NCBI GenBank assembly: GCA_000827325.1
Contig: KN832870.1
Coordinates: 5,456,001-5,520,000 of the forward strand
Origin: Oidiodendron maius Zn
Taxonomy: Eukaryota; Ascomycota; Leotiomycetes; Myxotrichaceae
Length of the DNA stretch: 64,000 nucleotides
Reading direction: 5' to 3'
Shown here: positions 58,201 to 64,000 of the stretch, one piece after another
Layout of the letters: every line of letters begins with the position of its first letter
How positions within the stretch are numbered: the first letter of the stretch is position 1
Program-made: the position numbers and the translations under genes
The notes under the pieces: generated by a model
The model's input: only the letters and a program-made list of their open reading frames with translations
What the model was told of the DNA's origin: nothing
The model's database searches: none

Positions 58201-59465
58201 GCCGTTACCGCCACCCAGCTTTGATAGCGGACGAATGATGAGCTGGTGCCACTGGTCGCAGAGAGACTGGCTTGCAACGTCACTATGCTCAGTTATAGCC
58301 GCACAGATATACCAATAGAGGTGAGGTATATAGCTTGCAAGCTGTACAGCAATGCTTGTAACAAATTTGCTAGCATAGTCTCTGCTGTCTTTTGTAAAGA
58401 AAAAGCTAGCCCCAAGCCGTTTCTTCTCCAGGAATGTGCGTGCGACAGTGCGGGCAATAGTCGACTTTCCTGTACCAGCTAAGCCATTTAGCCAGAAGAT
58501 ACAGCGCTTGTCGTGTGTATCAGCCCATGTGTATATCTTGTGAAGAATATCAACACGGGTATTATGAAGGCATGTGGGCTCATGTTGTCTCTGGTATGAA
58601 TTAAAGGCCGCATCTATAGCGTGTGGTAAGCTGTTGAGTGGATTGCCTGATCATCCGCCAGTCAGTATTCCGTCTTCACTAGGAGGCTAATGTAAACGAA
58701 ACAACATCATAAGTTATACTCACCAGTCTGTGGACTTGAACGCTTATCAATCACCTCTCGAAGCCGACTAATTGCGCCCCCTACCCCTTCACCATAAAGG
58801 AGCGGCATATAGATATCGAATATACCTAATAGGGAGTAAGCCTTATCTTCTTCACGCTTAGTTTCGCGACTTTCTGCCCATGACATTCGCTCAGCGACAC
58901 TAAATCCAGATAGCGTCCCTTGAATCGCCCTTGCTGCAATTCCCGTTATCTCATGAATTTGTTCCTCTAACGACTTCTTATCGCCAAGCCGTTTGCCTTC
59001 TGAGGAGAAGAATTCAACTAATGGCGGAGCAATAAGCTCTTGGAGTGTCCAGCCCCGGGTGAACCATCTGCTTTTCCGAAAAGACGCTTCCCATGACCTG
59101 GACAAGTTATCGTTATGGCCTTTTATCGAAACATCGGACAAATATACATAACATCTAGCTGCATTACGATACCAGCGAAACATAGAGTTGATAGCCTCCG
59201 AGAGCTCTGTATTATTTGATTTATCAATGCAACAGGTATCGACCCAGAAATACTGTAGGTCATTGCTAGCGGCTTGCTCTGCGCAGAACTGGATCTTTCG
59301 ATATCCAGCCTTATTGTTCCCAGAACCTTCTGCTAAGTCTTTAAAAGTAACCTCTTCATCATCGTTTCCCCAGGTATGCGAAAGAATCCCATAAGGTGGG
59401 ATATTACTGATAATGTCCTTGGTAAGGCTAAGTTCGCCATTGGGTTTGAGTCGCAAAAGACGCAT
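55296..59465 (-). CDS. HET-NACHT-WD40 STAND receptor (HET-D/E-like NLR)
   Basis: Three exons, 59465-58724, 58646-57091 and 56918-55296, give 1306 aa. The HET domain (1-245) has YGILSHTWG, YFWVDTCCIDKSNNTELSE, FTRGWTLQELIAP and MPLLYGEG. The NACHT domain has Walker A GLAGTGKST, Walker B YILIVDALDECED and the sensor region FLTSRPEIPIRYGF. A helical linker leads to CPQLYEFVYDTKRFVLSNRP. Then come nine clear WD40 units plus a degenerate tenth, each like GHSGTVRAV-FSPDGKLLASAS-DGTVKLWD. The intron at 57090-56919 removes a stop that would otherwise separate NACHT from WD40; the phases match. In Podospora, proteins of this architecture trigger incompatibility cell death when WD40 repeats sense a non-self partner. 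The gene looks whole. Confidence 0.95.
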
Positions 59466-61772
59466 CACTGAGCGCGGAAAATGAGAGGCCGCTCGATTGT
59501 TCTAGACAGTGAGAATTGCAAGCCGCAATTCGAAGGGAGAGGCTGGTAATTGAGGTCACCATGCACAATAGCATTCGGATTGCGGTATCTCAGCATAACA
59601 AATCGCAAGGCCACTAATATCTTCGCTGTGTCAAATGCACATCGGTGGCCCGATATCTCAAACTGATCCTTAAGACTTCTGAACTCTTCAGCACACTGTA
59701 CTACTTAGAGGCAAACATCGCCGGTGCGCTCGTTCATTCCTACCGGAACGCTGTTACACAACATGAGCAGGATGTGACCTAATTGAGCAGAATGTGACCC
59801 AACTGAGCAAAGTGTGACCCAACTGAGCAGGTGCATAATCACCCCGCACCTACACCACAATGATGACCTCTGTCGCCTTACTCCAACAGACCTGTAAGGT
59901 GGCGACATTTTAAGGATATTTGTTTTGAGATTCGCCTCCAAACTGGAAGGGAGGTAGCTGGGCAAGATGTGGTCACACCGCCCGATGTATTGCGGGCAAC
60001 CTGATCGGGTTTCGATTCACCAGACTCACTTGCCGAAACATTTGATCAAACGCCAAAATCGACCTCCTTACACCGACAGTCAGCGAAGGTCAGGCTGATA
60101 AACCATCGTTGCCCTCATGGATCGATTACCATGAGGATTGTCCGCAGAACTGCCTTAGGCGGCCAACTGCAAACACCTCTATTTGGTTGTTCCTGTCAGC
60201 CCGCGACAACCAATCATCCAAATGGATCCCATTGACTTCCCGCGCGCCGTGGACGACATTGGAGTTCCAGTCTATTCAGAATGGCACAGAGTGGCGCCAC
60301 GGTTAGAGGCAAGCAAAGACACGCTGCTCCCATGCTGCGGCCCTGACAATCTGACTCTTTCTTAGATTCAAGGCATGATATAGATGAAATCCATCGATTC
60401 ACATCAGGGCGATGGCTCCGGGGGGAACGAGAACAGCTTCCGACCTGCTACGTCGAATACTGTGGGCCTGGGATGCGATAGGCATCCCTTGGTGCCCTGT
60501 CCGCTCCACTTTTCGGCCCCTAGAATCCAGCAGCAGGAAACGGATGAGAAGCTACAGGCTCAGGGGTTCGAGTTTAGGAACACCTTTTATCAGTGACAAA
60601 GGAAGTTTTAAACACTGGGATGGCAGAGATGAGGATTATTAGACATTAAAAGACCAGCTGGCTAGTGGCATCAAAATACTTTTTAGATCGCGAGGCCAGT
60701 AAAGCGGCGGAGCAGGCGGTACGGCTGAAAGCATTGCCGTTTGTCGATCATGAATAGGTGGACTGGAGGATTGTAAATTAAGGTCATGTCACACTCTTGC
60801 ACCAAATGAGCATAATATCTTCGCGCTTTTATAGCGTAGGACGGACCGAGCCCTAGGTTAGTTCTTAGCTCCTTTATCTGTTTATGTTGCATCTGCCTTT
60901 ATTGGCTACACCTCGTCCGACGACATCGCAAGCAACCACCACATATAGCCAGCTTCTGTTAGGTCGTCCGCATGCGTCGAGTGGCTTAAGGCGTCAAGGA
61001 TTCGAGCTCGAAACATGAAGTGCCACGTCTAGGGGCTGGCGGCTTCTTCACGGCATTTTGAAGATTCCTCTGCCTACTGTATCAATTTATAGAGTTGAAC
61101 TGAGTACCCAGCGAGAGAAGACGATGTAGTTTTATGTCAGAGTAGTATCTACACCCGCTTCAGCCTATGAACGAACATTGAAAAAGTTGACTGATTATTC
61201 CTTTTTATTTATGCCTCGCGAAATTACACTTATTTTAACGATGCTCTAGGCCGTCTTCAGTGTCTTGTGCCAATCACAGTGAGTCTGTGTGATGCTACCT
61301 GCTCAAGTGCTTAGAAGACAATTTTACCTCTGCGAATAATCAGAAAATCCCATTGAGAGCGACCTTGTGACGATATTCTAATATTTAGAATGGAATGTGG
61401 ATATTACCTTAATCTTCAGTTGCGCAGTTATGAAGCAGGTGCCATACATGTCTCAGATATCAAGCTTTGCGGCTGTCTTGCATATGCGATCCAGCCATTC
61501 GGGAGATATGGGCTAGTGCCACAGATCCCCAACTTTTGGCAAACCACTGACGACACTATAAATAGATATTATGTTTTGACTCCTATTTAGTAGTGGGTAT
61601 GATCCGAGGACTATATTCATGTCATTTCATATCATGCAAAGCGTATATATATTGGCCAACCCTTCATTATATCTGTATAGCAAAGTAAGGAAAGAAAACA
61701 CATTGTGAAACCCTGTACGATATTATCTAGGAAGTGGTATATCTCTAAAGAAATTCTACAAGTGAAAATTGT
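59466..61772. other. Gene-poor region
   Basis: About 2.3 kb upstream of the receptor gene. It holds the 20-bp minisatellite at 59764-59830. Frames at 60109-60642 and 60892-60683 are short with no family features. Nothing else I can support. Confidence 0.5.
59764..59830. repeat. 20-bp minisatellite, about 3.3 units
   Basis: Units TGAGCAGGATGTGACCTAAT, TGAGCAGAATGTGACCCAAC and TGAGCAAAGTGTGACCCAAC, then a partial TGAGCAG. Upstream of the HET-NACHT-WD40 gene. Confidence 0.8.
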
Positions 61773-63695
61773 CTATCCGCTGCAAGTTGTGCGAGAGAAC
61801 AGCTTGACGCTTTTTATGGTCATTCCACGAGTATCACCTTCACCCCAAGTCGGCTCCCAAGCGGACTGGGCATTCAGAAATTGCTCTGCGGCAGTAGGAG
61901 AACCATCAACCCAGGGTTTGTTACGGTAGCCATCCCTGTAGTTGAGCGTGAGCCTTAGAGTCGACGATCGGAAGAGAGATGTCTAAGATGAGCAGAGAGA
62001 TAATGCAAAGGGAAACTAACTGGAAATACCCATTCGTCGCCCCAACAGCCACATTCAAGATCAGGTAGAAAGGTTCGTCAAATGGTGTATTAAACCGGCC
62101 TGTCACAGACCACGGATCGAGCTTCGTAGTTCAGTAATTTGTCAAACTCAGAGCAGATAGAACTTACAGGAATAGATCCATTAATAGACATTTTGGAGAA
62201 GAACCCTCTGTCATACATGTCACCATATTTCTTGCCGAATGGAATATACATCGATTGCTAGATTTTGTCAGTCTCACAGCATTTCTAGGGCTCAATCTCT
62301 GTGGCTATGAAGCCAGGGAGATGGAATGAGGCATTCATACCGCAAGTCGGCTGTCAACCCAAGTATAGATATAATCTTCACCCCATTCCATACCGAAGGT
62401 GTGGAAATCATCGGAGTAGTCGCCACGTTTCAGGTAGCGGACTCCGCTCGTGCGGTAGTATGCATCTAAAACGGAATCTGGAGCCCAATGGAGAGTACCT
62501 CCAACCTAGATAAAGCATTAGAAAGAAACTAGCTTCGTCTCGAATTGCATGATACTGAAAGTGTCAAGTATGAATTGAGATATAACATACAAGGTTACGA
62601 CCCCCAGCATATCTAGAATTTAGTAGTTAGCTTAGCAAGGGATATCATCTGAGAGAAGACTTACGTGAGACCATCATTGCCTTTCGATTCCATTATATCA
62701 ATCTCTCCACTGGCTGGCCAAGCACCGTAAACACTGCTTTCGGGCATCATCCTAGGCAATCAAACCTTGTCAATAGGCGCCTTTCCAACCGCGCGCGTTA
62801 CTGAAACGGGTGTGTGGACTTACCAAATAGCTGGCCATAGCCAATCGCCACGAGGCAATTTTGCCACAACTTCAACCTTCCCGTAGGTAATGTTATGCTT
62901 CCCTTGCGTTGTCAATCGTGCGCTTCTTACTGGGTTAATGACGGTTCCAGTAGTAGAATTGCTAACAACAACACATGCTGATGTATCTGTACTGGTACAT
63001 ATTCCCTGTGCCGTGAGATTGAGCGTATACCCGTTCAAGATCTGGCCTTGGGTAATACTAGTGACTTCGCTCGTAACTGTGGGCACGATGTGAAGTCCAT
63101 TTTCATCTGCATACGCATTCTTCTCGTCGTTAGTGGTCCAGTCGAATGAGCCGCTTCCGTAGCCTCCAACTTGGATCTCGTAGTTCCAATTGCTCTCGTC
63201 AATTCCACTGCTAAAATCGTCTTCAAATATTAAACAATACTGAATCGCTGATCAGTCCTGAATAGGTGGCATAAGGGAAAACGGCACGTACAGGAGGGTT
63301 ATCAACGCTAGCCCAACCTGTGTATATGATATACGCCCCAAGGCCCAATCCTATAGTTGCCAAACCCCAGAAAAAAAACTTGTCCCAGAGCATACGAGGG
63401 TCTCTTTTAGTTGTCCATGGCTTATCATAGGAACCGATGAGTCGCGCAGACTTGAATTTACGCTGTCTGAGCGGTCTTGTTCCTTCTATAGCGGCATTAG
63501 CGAATGTAATTCCAGATCAGTTTAAAAATGCCCGGATATACCTGATAGGTTGTAAGATACTGCCGCAGACGAACGTATCGTCCCTGGCCTGGATTGATTT
63601 CGTGGTGTCAAGAAGGGATTGTCAATTGTTCTTGGGAGGTAGTAAGGGGCATTCGGCTCGGGATCGTCCCGGCCATGATCACCCTGTTTCTCCAT
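61773..63695 (-). CDS. Membrane-anchored GH16 beta-1,3-glucanase-like enzyme
   Basis: Glycoside hydrolase family 16 acting on beta-glucan at the cell surface or wall. Nine exons (63695-63542, 63485-63292, 63239-62824, 62751-62665, 62612-62591, 62505-62341, 62257-62168, 62121-62021, 61935-61773) give 463 aa. A cytosolic N-terminus (MEKQGDHGRDDPEPNAPYY) leads to one membrane helix (FFFWGLATIGLGLGAYIIY), so it is type II with the enzyme outside. Then EDDFSSGIDESNWNYE, ARLTTQGKHNITYGKVEVVA, RGDWLWPAIWMMPE, the catalytic ASGEIDIMESKGND (ExDxxE), GRNL, GTLHW, FHTFGMEWGEDYIYTWVD and FYLILNVAVGATNGYF. Exon 5 is only 22 nt. Catalytic residues are complete. It is outside the metabolic block. Confidence 0.93.
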
Positions 63696-63714
63696 ATGGA
63701 TGGGATGAGTTTTC

Positions 63715-63792
63715 CGGGAGAATTTGGAACGAAACTTAGAAGGAAACTTAGGAGAGAATTTAGGGGGGGGTTTAGGGAGGGATTTTGAGAAG
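63715..63792 (-). promoter_or_regulatory. CT-rich tract upstream of the GH16 gene
   Basis: On the gene strand about 75 bp are nearly all pyrimidine with repeated CTAAATTCTC/CTAAGTTTCCTTC-like units, just before the ATG at 63695. Such tracts are common just upstream of fungal transcription starts. Confidence 0.45.
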
Positions 63793-64000
63793 GGTGGGTG
63801 AAGATGGACGTGGGAGTTGCAGAGCAACCGGGAATATCCACTCAATTGGAAAGCATGAACAGCGCGGGACAGCGAACCGCCTTACGCTTCAAATCACACA
63901 GCCCTTTATCAAGCATTGGATAAGCTTTTTCAGCCCAGCACACATGGTCTTTATCACGCCACTTCCTCGGTGATGCCCTGAAGATCAAACGCGGCTGAAA

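Noticed and set aside
59705-59965. Minus-strand frame over the minisatellite
   Set aside because: The apparent coding pattern (repeated SVGSHSAQLGH) is just the 20-bp tandem repeat translated.
1-64000. CRISPR array or prokaryotic operon
   Set aside because: Spliceosomal introns throughout, eukaryotic families and no regularly spaced identical repeats with unique spacers.

Overview
The window reads as nuclear DNA of a filamentous ascomycete (Pezizomycotina). Introns are short (about 47-170 nt, GTRNGY donors, CTRAC-like branch points, YAG acceptors). Gene families are typical of moulds: an eqolisin acid protease, HET-domain proteins, a NACHT-WD40 receptor, Dal5-type permeases, an NRPS-like reductase, and Zn2Cys6 and C2H2 fungal regulators. 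A placement in Leotiomycetes is possible but is only an impression. Gene models below were assembled by hand by joining exons; every multi-exon model called as a complete gene sums to a multiple of three. A few small or broken items are flagged as unresolved.

Layout. 0.9-2.7 kb: a type-B carboxylesterase. 6.2-7.0 kb: a secreted glutamic protease. 8.1-12.1 kb: a TauD/TfdA-like dioxygenase convergent with a Zn2Cys6 regulator. 15.2-15.6 kb: a dead DHA1 drug-transporter relic. 16.4-31.3 kb: a dense metabolic block with an O-methyltransferase, a cytochrome-b5/FMN hydroxy-acid dehydrogenase divergent from a Dal5-like permease, a three-domain A-T-R NRPS-like reductase, a second Dal5-like permease divergent from a ketopantoate-reductase-like enzyme, and a DapA-family aldolase. 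31.9-40.3 kb: an allorecognition-type insert (HET relic, HET gene, relic of an NLR N-terminal hydrolase domain, an HSL-type hydrolase, second HET gene). 41.7-44.5 kb: a D-galactonate-dehydratase-like enolase and a KduD-like SDR. 45.0-46.9 kb: decayed tails of another permease and another NRPS-like reductase. 47.4-50.3 kb: a C2H2/fungal_trans regulator. 50.4-55.3 kb: repeat-rich DNA (LTR-like piece, tRNA-Met-like sequence, large-TIR MITE) with a GIY-YIG-type gene. 55.3-59.5 kb: a complete HET-NACHT-WD40 receptor. 61.8-63.7 kb: a membrane-anchored GH16 glucanase.

How the parts may work together. The 9-mer AGCGTGGGG was seen five times in the window, in four intergenic regions: FMN dehydrogenase/permease, permease/ketopantoate reductase, aldolase, and SDR (two copies). 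A one-base variant precedes the NRPS-like gene. This links the 18-31 kb block to the 41-44 kb block across the HET insert and suggests one regulon for hydroxy-acid/sugar-acid uptake, dehydration, aldol cleavage and redox steps, joined to a carboxylate-reducing NRPS-like enzyme. The neighbouring C2H2 gene is a natural candidate regulator. I do not recognise this combination as a described pathway, and it is the most interesting system in the window.
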